Notes: a model not told the origin generated them from the sequence alone. A stretch of 35,714 bases of DNA from Anaerosalibacter massiliensis (GCA_000751555.1 CCEZ01000005.1:1-35714), one strand, 5' to 3'; shown: positions 22,593 through 32,075, counted from the stretch's first letter. Numbers and translations: made by a program.

Positions 22593-23000
22593 ATGTTAAA
22601 AAAATTAAGTTTCATAGATTTTTATAAAGCAATACAAGAAAAAATTGAAAGTAAAACAGGACTTAGGTGTTATGATGATATCTCACAAGATGCACCAAGC
22701 CCTTTTTATTATGCTGAAATTGTGGGATTAAGGCCAGAAAATACTAAGACGATGTATGTTGATGTATTTACAGTGTTCGTACATGCCATAGCGGAGCCTG
22801 GAGGTAGCTCAATTGGAATATATAAGCTTATCCAGGAACTAGAGGAGGCAATGACTGAAAGAATAGACATAGGTGAGGAATATTGGATATTAGAACAAAC
22901 TAGTCAGGGCCTTCAACGAATTCAAACAGATGAAACAAATGAAAAACATGCAATATTAGCATATGAATTTAAAATATGCTATGGATTTAAAATTAAATAG
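22593..23000 (+). CDS. Tail terminator/completion protein (DUF5072-like)
   Basis: 135 residues, beginning LSFIDFYKAIQEKIESKTGL. It contains YYAEIVGLRPENTKTMYVDV and ILAYEFKICYGFK. The fold and place before the tail tube fit the tail terminator that caps the tube and joins it to the head. Starts two bases after the previous stop. Confidence 0.8.
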   Translation: MLKKLSFIDFYKAIQEKIESKTGLRCYDDISQDAPSPFYYAEIVGLRPENTKTMYVDVFTVFVHAIAEPGGSSIGIYKLIQELEEAMTERIDIGEEYWILEQTSQGLQRIQTDETNEKHAILAYEFKICYGFKIK

Positions 23001-23013
23001 GAGGTAGTAATTA

Positions 23014-23523
23014 ATGGCAAATTTTGAAGATAATTTATATTGTGATTTTGACTCTACCGCAACAAAGGCATTGGCTGGTAAAGATATATTACTAGCTGTA
23101 TTTAATGCTGATGGATCTAAATTATTAGCAGTTAGTGGACAACAAGGGTTAACAATAAACAGATCTGCAGATTCAATAGAAGTATCATCTAAAGACACAA
23201 AAGGTGGTTGGAAATCAAAAATTGTGGGAATGAAAGAGTGGTCAATTGATAATGATGGGCTTTATGTACCTAGTGATGAAACACATAAATTACTGGGAAA
23301 GGCATTTGAAGAAAGCAAGCCTGTTTGTATAAAAGTAATAAATGCTAGAGAAAAAGAGGGAATGTTTGGTGGATTAGCATATGTATCTGATTATTCCTTA
23401 GAAGCACCTTATGATGATGCAATGACATATAGTATTGCACTTGAAGGCAATGGAGCACTAGTTGATTTATCAGATAAAGATGCTAATCAAATGCCTGGTG
23501 ATGATAGTAGAGTAGAAGATTAA
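23014..23523 (+). CDS. Major tail (tube) protein, TP901-1 type
   Basis: 169 residues after AGGAGGTAG. GKDILLAVFNADGSKLLAVS, GLTINRSADSIEVSSKDTKG and WKSKIVGMKEWSIDNDGLYV are typical of the tail-tube beta sandwich of TP901-1-like phages. The acidic end (DDSRVED) is short. Tail chaperone and tape measure genes follow in the usual order. Confidence 0.93.
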   Translation: MANFEDNLYCDFDSTATKALAGKDILLAVFNADGSKLLAVSGQQGLTINRSADSIEVSSKDTKGGWKSKIVGMKEWSIDNDGLYVPSDETHKLLGKAFEESKPVCIKVINAREKEGMFGGLAYVSDYSLEAPYDDAMTYSIALEGNGALVDLSDKDANQMPGDDSRVED

Positions 23524-23539
23524 TTAGGAGGCGAAATAG

Positions 23540-23845
23540 ATGATTGAAGTAAATGGAAAAACATATGAATTAAAATATAATATTAGGACAATTGAGCAAA
23601 TAGAGGCAGTTACAAAAGAATCTCTAGTTGCGAGCGTAAGAAAGACTGAAGGCTTCTTATCAATTCAAGAGTTAAAAATATACTTTGGTTTTGCTCTATT
23701 CAATGATAGTGGAAATAGAGTAAGCCCCCAACAAGGAATGGATGTTGCTGAATCATTAATAAAAACAGAAGGATATATGAAAGTTAATCAAATGGTTATG
23801 GGAGCAATTGAAAAAGATTGCCCTTTTTTATTCCAAGTAGACTAG
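23540..23845 (+). CDS. Tail assembly chaperone, gpG-like
   Basis: 101 residues after AGGAGGCG. It begins MIEVNGKTYELKYNIRTIEQ and is mostly helical. Like gpG of lambda and its Firmicute equivalents, it should coat the tape measure during tube assembly. A slippery sequence at 23824-23830 near its 3' end makes a longer gpG-gpT fusion possible. Confidence 0.85.
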   Translation: MIEVNGKTYELKYNIRTIEQIEAVTKESLVASVRKTEGFLSIQELKIYFGFALFNDSGNRVSPQQGMDVAESLIKTEGYMKVNQMVMGAIEKDCPFLFQVD

Positions 23846-24270
23846 TTGAATTTGAGTACCTAGGCGGTAATGGTGAGAGAGATTTAGAATATGAAGAATT
23901 AGCGAAGGACTATCAAGATGAGATAGACTTCGCTTTTTTTGTAGTCAATTTTAACTATTCAAAAGATGAATATTTGGCTCTAACTCCTAAAGAAAAACTA
24001 TTCATCATGAAAGCCTGGGAAACAAAACTAGTCTCAGATACAACACATTTTAGAAATGCAACTCTTAATGCAGTAAATAATGCTTTAAGAAAGAAAAACA
24101 AGAAATTTATTGAGTTATGGAAGAAAAAACAAAAGAAATTAGATAAAGATTTTGCAGAGTTTAGTATGGATTCTGTAATAAAAACTGAAGAAAAAGAAGG
24201 CAAATCATGGGTGGATAAAATCTATCGAGCTAATGGTATGACAACACCTAAAAAGAAAGGAGGTAGATAA
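23818..24270 (+). CDS. gpT part of the tail chaperone, reached by -1 frameshift
   Basis: This frame has no ribosome site or credible start before the slip site; TTG 23818 has none. Ribosomes translating the gpG-like gene can slip -1 at T-TTT-TTA and continue IPSRLVEFEYLGGNGERDLE to TAA 24270, making a protein of about 243 residues from 23540. The gpT part is helical, with ALTPKEKLFIMKAWETKL and a basic end (KKKGGR). The fusion normally recruits tube protein to the tape measure. The stop overlaps the tape-measure ATG. Confidence 0.82.
   Translation: MPFFIPSRLVEFEYLGGNGERDLEYEELAKDYQDEIDFAFFVVNFNYSKDEYLALTPKEKLFIMKAWETKLVSDTTHFRNATLNAVNNALRKKNKKFIELWKKKQKKLDKDFAEFSMDSVIKTEEKEGKSWVDKIYRANGMTTPKKKGGR
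23824..23830 (+). promoter_or_regulatory. -1 frameshift slippery heptamer TTTTTTA
   Basis: In the gpG frame the bases read T-TTT-TTA, a canonical X-XXY-YYZ heptamer and the same as the HIV-1 gag-pol site. The zero frame ends 12 bases later at TAG 23843-23845, while the -1 frame is open for 146 more codons. Confidence 0.85.
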
Positions 24271-27023
24271 TGGCTGACTATATTCTAAGTGCAAAAATCA
24301 CTGGAGATTCTAAGAGTTTTGAAGATGCATTTGAAAGGTCCCAAAATAAAATTAAAAACTTCAATGGAAAAGTTGACGGTATGGGAACTAAAATATCTGA
24401 TGGCGGCAAAAAGATGCAAGGATTTGGAACTAAGACAATGTTAGCTACTGCTCCCTTGACTATTTTTGCTAAGAAAAGTATTGACACTGGTAGAGCTTTC
24501 GGTGCATCAATGAGTAAAGTACAAGCTTTATCAGGTGCAACTGGAAGCGAGTTAAACGAGCTAGAAAAGTCTGCAAGAGAAATGGGAGCCACAACTAGAT
24601 ATAGTGCAAGTGAGGCAGCTGATGCATTAGGATATATGGCTTTAGCAGGCTGGGATACTACTCAGATGATGGATGGACTACCTCATGTTTTGGGATTAGC
24701 TACAGCGGGCCAATTAGAACTTGCTACAGCTTCAGATATTGTAACTGATATGATGTCAATGTTTAGTTTAGACGCAAAAGATGCAGCTATAGCTACTGAT
24801 GTTTTTGCATATGCTCAAGCTAATGCTAACTATGATGTAGAGCAGTTGGCAGATGCTTTAAGATATGCAGGTCCAGCAGCTGCAGCTGCTGGGCATGATA
24901 TTCAACAGACTTCGGCAGTATTGGGTATGTTTGCGAATCAAGGTATTAAAGGATCTAAAGCAGGTACAACTTTAAATGCAATGTATCGTGATTTACAGAA
25001 GAACGCTAAAAATGGTGCTGTTGCAATTGGAGGCACTTCAGTAGCTATTTATGATGCTCAAGGAAAAATGAGGTCTATGTCAGATATTATGGTTGATGTG
25101 GAAAAAGCAACAAAAGGGATGACGGATGAACAGAAAAACGCAGCCTTATCAAGTATCTTTCAGCAAGAATCACTTAAGGGTGTTAACTTACTCCTTAATG
25201 AAGGTTCTGGTGAATTAAAGAATTTTGAAAAAGAGCTCTATAATTCAAAAGGTGCTACTGAAGAAATGTCTAAGACTATGGATGATAACTTAGATGGTAG
25301 CTTTAAAAACTTAAATAGTGCTGTTGAAGAACTACAACTAAGGTTTTTCGAAACAGCAGAAGGACCCATGCGTAAATTTGTTGACAAAATTACTGGTTTA
25401 ATAATTGAATTAGGGAAACTAGACGATTCAACCTTACAAACCATTGTAGCTATAGCAGGCATTGCGATAGCGATAGGCCCTGCCATGTGGGCATTAGGGA
25501 TTATGACAGATGGGGTAGGTAAATTAATATCCATGGGAGCTAAACTTGGTGGAGCTTTATTAAGTCCTGTAGGATTAATTAGTTCCGCATTTGTTGGACT
25601 AGCTTATGTACTCATAAATGCATTAGTACCAGGGGATAGCTTCCTAGAAAAAATGAAAAACTTAGGGGCGTATATCGCTGAAATGGCTAGTGGAATTATC
25701 CCACACTTAAAAGATGCATTTAGTCAAGTCATATCAGTAGTTACAAATTTAGCCACTTCGATAGGTTCATTTTTGAGTCCAACTTTTGAGATAATAAAAT
25801 CTTCATTCATGGATTTAGCAGTATCAGCCTTACCTTTTGTTGTTAATGGTTTTATGATGCTTGTTAATGTAGCGGTCACTGTAGCTCAAGCTATTATGAA
25901 TATAGCAAGCATGGTATTACCTGTATTAATTGGTATATTTAATGAATTAGTACCAATAATTTCTTCAATCATAGGGATAATTTTTGATATAGGAACTCAA
26001 CTAACACCTTTAATATCTACTTTAATGTCAGCATTAATACCTACGATAACAACAGTAATAAGCACCGTAATGAATATTGTGCAGACTGTAGCACCGGGGG
26101 TAGTAGCAATTTTAAATGTAATTATTGCAGTAATTAAAGCTATGATTCCAATTATTATGAGTATTATTACGGTTGTAGTTAATGTTGTATCAGTAGTTAT
26201 ATCAACGATACAGCCTATTGTGGCTTTTGTAGGTATGATAATTAATTCGGTAATGGCCATAATAATACCTATTGTTGTATTTGTAGCCAATACTATGGCC
26301 AGTGTAATATCAGTTATAACACCAATTATTGCAGCTGTAACTGGTATATTTACAACGGTCCATACAATAATTACTGGAGTATTTATTAGTATTAATACAT
26401 TTATAGCGGGAGTCATAAATAGAATAAGTTCTGTTATAGGCACTTTATCATCAACAGTAAGCAGTGTATTTAATAAGATATATAGCATAGTATCAAGCAT
26501 TATGAACAGAGTATCATCAGTTACAACAGGAGTATTTGCGGCAATTAGGAATGCCTGGACAGGGTTAACAGGCTTTGTCAATGGAGTGTTTAGCGGCATA
26601 GGTAATGCTGTAAGTAATTTAGTTAATCAGGTTAAAGGATTTGTAAATGGTGTTACAGGAGGAATTAACGCAGCAATTGGGATAATTAATAAGATACCTG
26701 GGGTTAACATATCACGAATTCCACAACTTTATAGGGGGACTGATGATTGGCCAGGTGGATTTGCTAGGATGAATGAAGGAGGTCGTGGTGAATTAACTTA
26801 TTTACCAAATGGTTCAATAGTAATACCTCATGATATTTCAATGAAATATGCTAAAGAATCGGCCAGAGTAAATAATCAGTTTGATAGTGATGTTCAAAAT
26901 ATTGGCGGCAATCAATATATTAAAGTTGAAATGAAAGATGCTAACATTTATGATACCAGGGATACTGAAGAGATAGGCAAGGATTTAGCAGAGCAAATTT
27001 CCAGAGAGGTGGTTTTTGGATAA
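24270..27023 (+). CDS. Tail tape measure protein
   Basis: 917 residues. The N-terminal part (AKITGDSKSFEDAFERSQNK, KSIDTGRAFGASMSKVQALS) and the central TP901 core (ARYSASEAADALGYMALAGW-like segment, then ANQGIKGSKAGTTLNAMYRD) identify a phage tail tape measure. Residues about 385-460 are hydrophobic. Residues about 500-790 are a long V/I/T/S-rich run of membrane-like repeats. The end has RMNEGGRGELTYLPNGSIVI. It sets tail length, here perhaps about 130-140 nm by the usual rule of about 0.15 nm per residue, and may reach the cell membrane on DNA entry. Confidence 0.95.
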   Translation: MADYILSAKITGDSKSFEDAFERSQNKIKNFNGKVDGMGTKISDGGKKMQGFGTKTMLATAPLTIFAKKSIDTGRAFGASMSKVQALSGATGSELNELEKSAREMGATTRYSASEAADALGYMALAGWDTTQMMDGLPHVLGLATAGQLELATASDIVTDMMSMFSLDAKDAAIATDVFAYAQANANYDVEQLADALRYAGPAAAAAGHDIQQTSAVLGMFANQGIKGSKAGTTLNAMYRDLQKNAKNGAVAIGGTSVAIYDAQGKMRSMSDIMVDVEKATKGMTDEQKNAALSSIFQQESLKGVNLLLNEGSGELKNFEKELYNSKGATEEMSKTMDDNLDGSFKNLNSAVEELQLRFFETAEGPMRKFVDKITGLIIELGKLDDSTLQTIVAIAGIAIAIGPAMWALGIMTDGVGKLISMGAKLGGALLSPVGLISSAFVGLAYVLINALVPGDSFLEKMKNLGAYIAEMASGIIPHLKDAFSQVISVVTNLATSIGSFLSPTFEIIKSSFMDLAVSALPFVVNGFMMLVNVAVTVAQAIMNIASMVLPVLIGIFNELVPIISSIIGIIFDIGTQLTPLISTLMSALIPTITTVISTVMNIVQTVAPGVVAILNVIIAVIKAMIPIIMSIITVVVNVVSVVISTIQPIVAFVGMIINSVMAIIIPIVVFVANTMASVISVITPIIAAVTGIFTTVHTIITGVFISINTFIAGVINRISSVIGTLSSTVSSVFNKIYSIVSSIMNRVSSVTTGVFAAIRNAWTGLTGFVNGVFSGIGNAVSNLVNQVKGFVNGVTGGINAAIGIINKIPGVNISRIPQLYRGTDDWPGGFARMNEGGRGELTYLPNGSIVIPHDISMKYAKESARVNNQFDSDVQNIGGNQYIKVEMKDANIYDTRDTEEIGKDLAEQISREVVFG

Positions 27024-27733
27024 TGAATAGTTGTGACTATGTAACTAATGATGTATTTATCATATTAGATAAATTTAGTACACTAAAGGACAATATAAGA
27101 GTATTAGAACTAGGCAAGAAAGAGCCTAGTTCTTTAAAATATCAAAAATCAGAAGCTTATGGCCAAGATGGATTTACTAAAGTGTCTGAAGATGCTTATG
27201 CAGGTTTTGAAAGAACTAGTAGGCTATTAATTAATTCTAAAGACTCATACAACAGATTTATGAATGAATTTTATGTAGGAAAAGAAATTAAAGTAATGTA
27301 TTCAGATGATAATAATAAATATAGATACGGTCTTATATCAAAAATTGAAGATGATATTATCGTTGGTGATAATAGAGAGATAACAATTACTATTGATTTG
27401 CAACCCTTTAAATATCGAAATTCTAATGATATTATTATTGAAAACAAAGAAACAATAATTAATCCTGGAAATGTATATACATTTCCTCGAATTAAGGTAT
27501 TTGGAAGTGGTAAAGGTAAGATTTATATCAATAATCAAACAATGGAATTAGATGTTGATGAGTATTTAATTATTGACTGTAAAGAGATAGATATATTCGA
27601 TAAAAATGGATTAAGAGCTAATTCAAGAAGGTTATCAGGTAACTTTTTTAGAATTAATCCAGGAGAAAATATAATTAATTTTGATGGGAACATAAATAAG
27701 TTAGAACTTTATATAGGATGGAGGTGGAGATAA
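27023..27733 (+). CDS. Distal tail protein (Dit)
   Basis: 236 residues. EAYGQDGFTKVSEDAYAGFE, FYVGKEIKVMYSDDNNKYRY, EITITIDLQPFKYR and the galectin-like end with NPGNVYTFPRIKVFG are typical of Dit (siphovirus tail component). The hexameric Dit joins tube to baseplate. It starts in the stop of the tape measure gene and ends in the start of the Tal gene (TAATG). Confidence 0.9.
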   Translation: MNSCDYVTNDVFIILDKFSTLKDNIRVLELGKKEPSSLKYQKSEAYGQDGFTKVSEDAYAGFERTSRLLINSKDSYNRFMNEFYVGKEIKVMYSDDNNKYRYGLISKIEDDIIVGDNREITITIDLQPFKYRNSNDIIIENKETIINPGNVYTFPRIKVFGSGKGKIYINNQTMELDVDEYLIIDCKEIDIFDKNGLRANSRRLSGNFFRINPGENIINFDGNINKLELYIGWRWR

Positions 27734-29592
27734 TGATTGAATATTTTTCACCAGGTACTACGGTATTTAAAGGTGGTACATTACTTCCGAAAGCTTTTGA
27801 TGCTAAAATCACTCATGAAAGAAATGGTAAATTTGATTTAGAGTTTAAATATCCATTAGTAGATGATAAATATAAAGATTTTAAAAAATCAACTATATTT
27901 TATGCAGATGTACCATATATGAAAAAGCAAGCATTTTATTTATCAAAAATCAAGAAAATGAAAGGGTATGTTGAAGTGTATGCTAAACATATCTTTTTTT
28001 TATTGGATAAAAACATTACAAAAGATATTAAAAGTTCAAATGTAATAGGAAGTACTATATTAGAAAGATTCAATAATTCATTACAGATACCTCATAATTA
28101 TACTTTTTCAAGTAATATAACAGAATCCCATATGTTTAATGCTCCAGGATACCAAAATGCTATGAGTGTATTAGCCGAAGGCAAGCATAGTATACTTGGC
28201 CAATGGGGCGGAGTTTTAGTTATGGATAACTTTGACATAAAACTTCAAAAAAGGTTTGGGCGAGATACAGAGTTTTTAGTTGCTAAAAGAAAAAATATTA
28301 ATGATCTTGAAATTGATGAAGATAGCGAAGACGTAGTTACTAGGTTATTCTTAACTAGAGAACTTGAAGATGATGAAGGTAATAATGGAGTTATTACTGC
28401 AATAGTGGATAGTCCTCTAATTGATGAATATTCAGGAATTTATGGAGATGCTAGAGAAGTACAGGATGAAAAAGTAACTAATAAAGAAGAATTAATTAAA
28501 TATGGTGAAGATATATTCAGGTTACAAAGAATTGATTTGCCTGATGAAAGCTTTAGTATAGATGTAACTGATGATGTTAAGGAGTATGAATTTACAATTG
28601 ATGACACAGCTTTGATTTATTATGAAGATTATGACATTTACAAAAGAGTCATGGTTACTTCATATACTTATGATCCTATAGCTAATAAATATTTAAAAGT
28701 TAATTTTGGAGATAAGCCACGCACAATGTTACAAGCTACTTCAGAAAAAGTGTCAGATTCAATAGAGAAAGATATTAAACCAAGTTTTGATTATATAAAT
28801 TCAATGATTAAAGATATTACTGAGCAAATTAAAGATCCAGATGGTGGAGTTATTATAACTAAAAAAGATAACTTAGGCAGACCTATGGAATTATTAATTA
28901 CTGATAATCTTGATTTAGAAAAAGCTAAAAATATTTGGAGATGGAATATAAATGGATTAGGTCATTCTAGCAATGGTATAAATGGAGATTTTAACATTGG
29001 TATAACTCAAGATGGACATATAGTCGGCGACTTTATCACGACAGGAGTTTTAAATGCAGGATTAATTAAGGCTGGAGTTTTCCAAAGTTTAGATGGAACT
29101 GTGTATTTTGACATGGAAAAAGGGACTGTTAGAGTAGGAGGAGAGTCAGGAGCTATAATACTTACAAATGATTTTATTAAAGCTATGCATAAAGATAATT
29201 CATATTCAAAGTTTTCTTATGATGGTTTTGAAAGATATGATGCAGGAACTAAACATTCCTATCATTATATGACTAAAATTATTAAATTTTCAGCTGGAGC
29301 AGATGGCCAAGCTCCTACAAATAAATGGATATCGTTAGGTCCTGAATTTAATAATAAAAATTGGTCTGTTGCATTGTCTATTTCAGATAGTATGCAAGCT
29401 TCTTCAAATGAAGCAACTATCCACAGGATAGTTTTAACACAAGGTCATGATTCTAATAATAGGCCAGTTCAGCCACGATTCCGCAACGGAGAATGGGAGT
29501 ACCCTGTAATGGGATATAAGACTAACTATAATTGTAAAAATAACTCTAGAAGATATGGTCCTGTCGCAGGAATAATGATAGTTACAGCATAG
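27733..29592 (+). CDS. Tail-associated protein (Tal), prophage endopeptidase type
   Basis: The start taken is ATG 27733, just after GGAGGTGGAG; an ATG at 27718 is part of that site. 619 residues. The N-terminal region (about 1-350) is the Tal baseplate hub (THERNGKFDLEFKYPLVDDK, VYAKHIFFLL). The middle has a coiled coil (EKDIKPSFDYINSMIKDITE) and a beta-rich fibre end with GVFQSLDGTVYFDMEKGTVR. It closes the tail tip and may degrade wall or act in adsorption. Confidence 0.9.
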   Translation: MIEYFSPGTTVFKGGTLLPKAFDAKITHERNGKFDLEFKYPLVDDKYKDFKKSTIFYADVPYMKKQAFYLSKIKKMKGYVEVYAKHIFFLLDKNITKDIKSSNVIGSTILERFNNSLQIPHNYTFSSNITESHMFNAPGYQNAMSVLAEGKHSILGQWGGVLVMDNFDIKLQKRFGRDTEFLVAKRKNINDLEIDEDSEDVVTRLFLTRELEDDEGNNGVITAIVDSPLIDEYSGIYGDAREVQDEKVTNKEELIKYGEDIFRLQRIDLPDESFSIDVTDDVKEYEFTIDDTALIYYEDYDIYKRVMVTSYTYDPIANKYLKVNFGDKPRTMLQATSEKVSDSIEKDIKPSFDYINSMIKDITEQIKDPDGGVIITKKDNLGRPMELLITDNLDLEKAKNIWRWNINGLGHSSNGINGDFNIGITQDGHIVGDFITTGVLNAGLIKAGVFQSLDGTVYFDMEKGTVRVGGESGAIILTNDFIKAMHKDNSYSKFSYDGFERYDAGTKHSYHYMTKIIKFSAGADGQAPTNKWISLGPEFNNKNWSVALSISDSMQASSNEATIHRIVLTQGHDSNNRPVQPRFRNGEWEYPVMGYKTNYNCKNNSRRYGPVAGIMIVTA

Positions 29593-29604
29593 GGAGGTGA
29601 TAAT

Positions 29605-29841
29605 ATGATGGATAATAAAATGACTTTATTCTATTCTAAACGAACTGGTGAAATAAAAAATTATCAGACTGGTATATCGGATATGGGGTTTTATGGAGAT
29701 GATGAAGAAGATTTTAGCAAGATTTGGGATTACATTGTTGTAGATAGAGATGATTATGTACTTGATAATGTAGAGCAATTTAAGGTAGTAAATGAAAAAA
29801 TAAAGTTAAAAGAAACTGTAGACTTAAATAAATATTTATAA
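29605..29841 (+). CDS. Small tail-region protein, unknown
   Basis: 78 residues after GGGAGGTGATAAT. It begins MMDNKMTLFYSKRTGEIKNY and has GDDEEDFSKIWDYIVVDRDD. It is acidic, without a membrane part. Small proteins like this sit between Tal and fibre genes in clostridial phages. A possible fibre assembly helper, from position alone. Confidence 0.65.
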   Translation: MMDNKMTLFYSKRTGEIKNYQTGISDMGFYGDDEEDFSKIWDYIVVDRDDYVLDNVEQFKVVNEKIKLKETVDLNKYL

Positions 29842-29857
29842 TCCTGGAGGTGATAAT

Positions 29858-31447
29858 TTGGATTTAAAAGACTTAGGATTGCAGAGACTAAAGCTAAATA
29901 TCAATGATGATATAATAGAAGCTATTGTAGGAAAAGAGGGAGACCATAAAAGTAGGGGATTGGAGATACAAATTCTAAAAAATGATGTAGTAACAGATAC
30001 TACGGGTATAGAATTAGACTTTTATGCAAAACCGGCAGATGGAAAAACTTATATGGTTAGAGCAAAAGAAACAAATATAAAACAAGGGAAATATGAGATA
30101 GTCTATCCAAGTGTTATTTTACAACCTGGTAAAGTAGAATCTGAAATCGTGCTAACAAAAGGAGAACAAGTTATATCTACAAAGAAGTTTGATTTATTAG
30201 TAGAGGATACAATAGCAACAGATGATATTGTAGAAAAATCAGATGAAAGACCTTTGCTAGCTATCTTAGTAGAAGCGGCTAAAAATGAGAAGTCAAGAAT
30301 AGAAGCAGAGAATAAGCGAGTTGTAGCAGAAGGTAAAAGAGCTGAAACAGAAAATAAAAGAGAACAAAATGAATCCCAAAGAAAGTCTGCTGAATCTCAA
30401 AGGCAAAAGAATGAGGAAGAAAGAAAGTCTAATGAAGTACAAAGACAATCAAATGAAAGTATTAGACAATCCCAAGAAAGTAGTAGAATATCAGCAGAAA
30501 ACGCCAGAAAGTTAAGTGAGGAAAGCCGTAAAACCGTAGAAAATACTAGGCAATCAAATGAAAGTAAAAGGATTGCATCAGAAAGTGAAAGGGTGAAAAA
30601 TGAAGATGCTAGAAAGGCAAATGAAAATACTAGGATAGCTAATGAAAAGAAGAGAGAACAGAACCGTAAAATAGTTGAAAGCTGGATTGCCAATCCTTCG
30701 CAATTCAACGGTAAAGATTTAGAATTCCATTGGAATAGTACTAAATTAGGTGTAAGGTTGAAAGGTGATAGTGAATATCAGTATGTAGATTTAAGAGGGC
30801 AGAAAGGTAATCCTGGAGATATTGGAAACTTAACTGCAGAGCATATTATAGAAGCTTTGAACTATCGACCTGCTAGTGCAAAAGAATTTATTTATCTTAA
30901 AAATGATATTCGAATGATTGATGAGGATATAACAGATATAATAGGTAATGTTTCTAACAACAACAGATCCATATCTGCTCATATTGGAAACAAAGATATT
31001 CACATCACAAAAGCAGAAAAAGACCAAATAGAGAGAAATAAAGACACTATTGTTAATAATAAAAGTGAGATAAATTCTCTCAAATTAGAACTTTGGTCAC
31101 ACAAAGATGGACCATACCACATAGTTGAAAGCGGAAAGAACTCTAATGGGAGTTATATTAAGTTTTCAGATGGGACAGCAATAGGATATATACCTACTTT
31201 TGAATTAAACTATGAACATGAAAAAACACTATCAAAATACTGGATATTTCCTGTTTCTTTTATTGAAATACCACTTATTCAAGCTACTTCAAAGATTACA
31301 AATGTTAATGCTAGGGGTAGACATACAATTATCCTCTTTTATGAGTCTAATGAACAAGTTAAAATTTATGCACATTCAAAAGAAGCAGATACTTTTAAAA
31401 ACTCTGAAACTAAGGTAAGTGCGTTTGCAATAGGGAGGTGGAAATAA
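29858..31447 (+). CDS. BppU-type baseplate/fibre protein with 17 E-x-x-R heptads
   Basis: 529 residues from TTG 29858 (CTGGAGGTGATAA). The N-terminal BppU domain (1-120; EIQILKNDVVTDTTGIELDF) attaches to the baseplate. Residues 151-269 are 17 consecutive seven-residue units with Glu at place 1 and Arg at place 4 and almost no hydrophobic core. Then comes a short collagen-like GQKGNPGD, a helical stalk (310-410) and a beta-rich tip (about 420-529; FSDGTAIGYIP, SAFAIGRWK) that probably binds the cell surface. The next gene overlaps its stop. Confidence 0.85.
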   Translation: MDLKDLGLQRLKLNINDDIIEAIVGKEGDHKSRGLEIQILKNDVVTDTTGIELDFYAKPADGKTYMVRAKETNIKQGKYEIVYPSVILQPGKVESEIVLTKGEQVISTKKFDLLVEDTIATDDIVEKSDERPLLAILVEAAKNEKSRIEAENKRVVAEGKRAETENKREQNESQRKSAESQRQKNEEERKSNEVQRQSNESIRQSQESSRISAENARKLSEESRKTVENTRQSNESKRIASESERVKNEDARKANENTRIANEKKREQNRKIVESWIANPSQFNGKDLEFHWNSTKLGVRLKGDSEYQYVDLRGQKGNPGDIGNLTAEHIIEALNYRPASAKEFIYLKNDIRMIDEDITDIIGNVSNNNRSISAHIGNKDIHITKAEKDQIERNKDTIVNNKSEINSLKLELWSHKDGPYHIVESGKNSNGSYIKFSDGTAIGYIPTFELNYEHEKTLSKYWIFPVSFIEIPLIQATSKITNVNARGRHTIILFYESNEQVKIYAHSKEADTFKNSETKVSAFAIGRWK

Positions 31448-31719
31448 TGAAAATATTTCTTTCACCTCAAAGATCAGATAGAAAGATAGAATATAAATTT
31501 GAAAAAGAAAAAATAACAGTAACAACAGATAATATGAGTGATACATTTGACTTTTCTTCTATGCCTGATGGAATTATGTATGAAGTAGAAACAATATTAG
31601 ATATAAATCCTATTATCAGTGCTAAAAGATTAGAAGGTGTTTTATATGTTGAACTATTAAATTTCATTGATGAAAATGCAACAGAAGAAGAAAAGTTTCC
31701 AAATTGGCAGGAGGTGTAA
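31447..31719 (+). CDS. Small tail-region protein, unknown
   Basis: The start taken is ATG 31447, after GGGAGGTGG; GTG 31438 is part of that site. 90 residues, MKIFLSPQRSDRKIEYKFEK, then SMPDGIMYEVETILDINPII and an acidic end with NFIDENATEEEKFPNWQEV. The position, following the fibre, fits a fibre chaperone or a small baseplate part. No family recognised with certainty. Confidence 0.65.
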   Translation: MKIFLSPQRSDRKIEYKFEKEKITVTTDNMSDTFDFSSMPDGIMYEVETILDINPIISAKRLEGVLYVELLNFIDENATEEEKFPNWQEV

Positions 31720-31726
31720 ATTAAAT

Positions 31727-31924
31727 ATGGCTAAAATAAAGTGGAAAACTAAAGAGGAAATGGATCAGGAAAAAGAAAAAAATGCTAATCCTCAGCAAAT
31801 CATGTCAAAACAAATTGCAGATTTAGCTATAGATAATAAAAAGAAAGACATGCTTATACAAAATTTAGCTAAAACAGTGAGTGAATTAAATATTAAAGTT
31901 CAACAATTAGGAGGTAATGCTTAA
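31727..31924 (+). CDS. Small XkdW-like tail protein
   Basis: The start taken is ATG 31727, after AGGAGGTG, not the upstream frame opening. 65 residues. KWKTKEEMDQEKEKNA and KQIADLAIDNKKKDMLIQNL predict one helix and a coiled coil. It stands just before the XkdX-like gene and overlaps it by one base, as XkdW does in PBSX-type phages. Confidence 0.65.
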   Translation: MAKIKWKTKEEMDQEKEKNANPQQIMSKQIADLAIDNKKKDMLIQNLAKTVSELNIKVQQLGGNA

Positions 31925-32058
31925 TGTTTGATTTTTATAATTTATTCTACAACATGAATTACTTGAGTAAAGAAGATGTCTATGAAGCTGCTAGATGGGG
32001 TTGTATAACTAAAGAAGAGTATAAAAAAATAACTAAAGAAGATTATTTAGAGCCTTAA
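31924..32058 (+). CDS. XkdX family protein
   Basis: 44 residues from ATG 31924, ending TAA 32058. MFDFYNLFYNMNYLSKEDVY and EAARWGCITKEEYKKITKED match the XkdX family well. The role is not settled; it always lies between tail fibre and lysis genes. The gene ends inside a terminator-like hairpin. Confidence 0.88.
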   Translation: MFDFYNLFYNMNYLSKEDVYEAARWGCITKEEYKKITKEDYLEP

Positions 32059-32075
32059 AGGGCTTATTTTTTATA
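32050..32075 (+). terminator. Weak terminator after the tail operon
   Basis: AGCC pairs with GGCT (plus one G-T pair) around a four-base loop, followed by TTATTTTTT. It overlaps the XkdX stop and precedes the lysis genes. The short stem makes it leaky. Confidence 0.45.

Noticed and set aside
25997-26599. 200-residue hydrophobic minus-strand frame in the tape measure gene
   Set aside because: Mirror of the V/I/T-rich repeats of the tape measure protein; no ribosome site, no motif.
30397-30708. Minus-strand frame opposite the fibre heptads
   Set aside because: It is the mirror of the 21-base repeat; its L/S/F pattern comes from the repeat itself.
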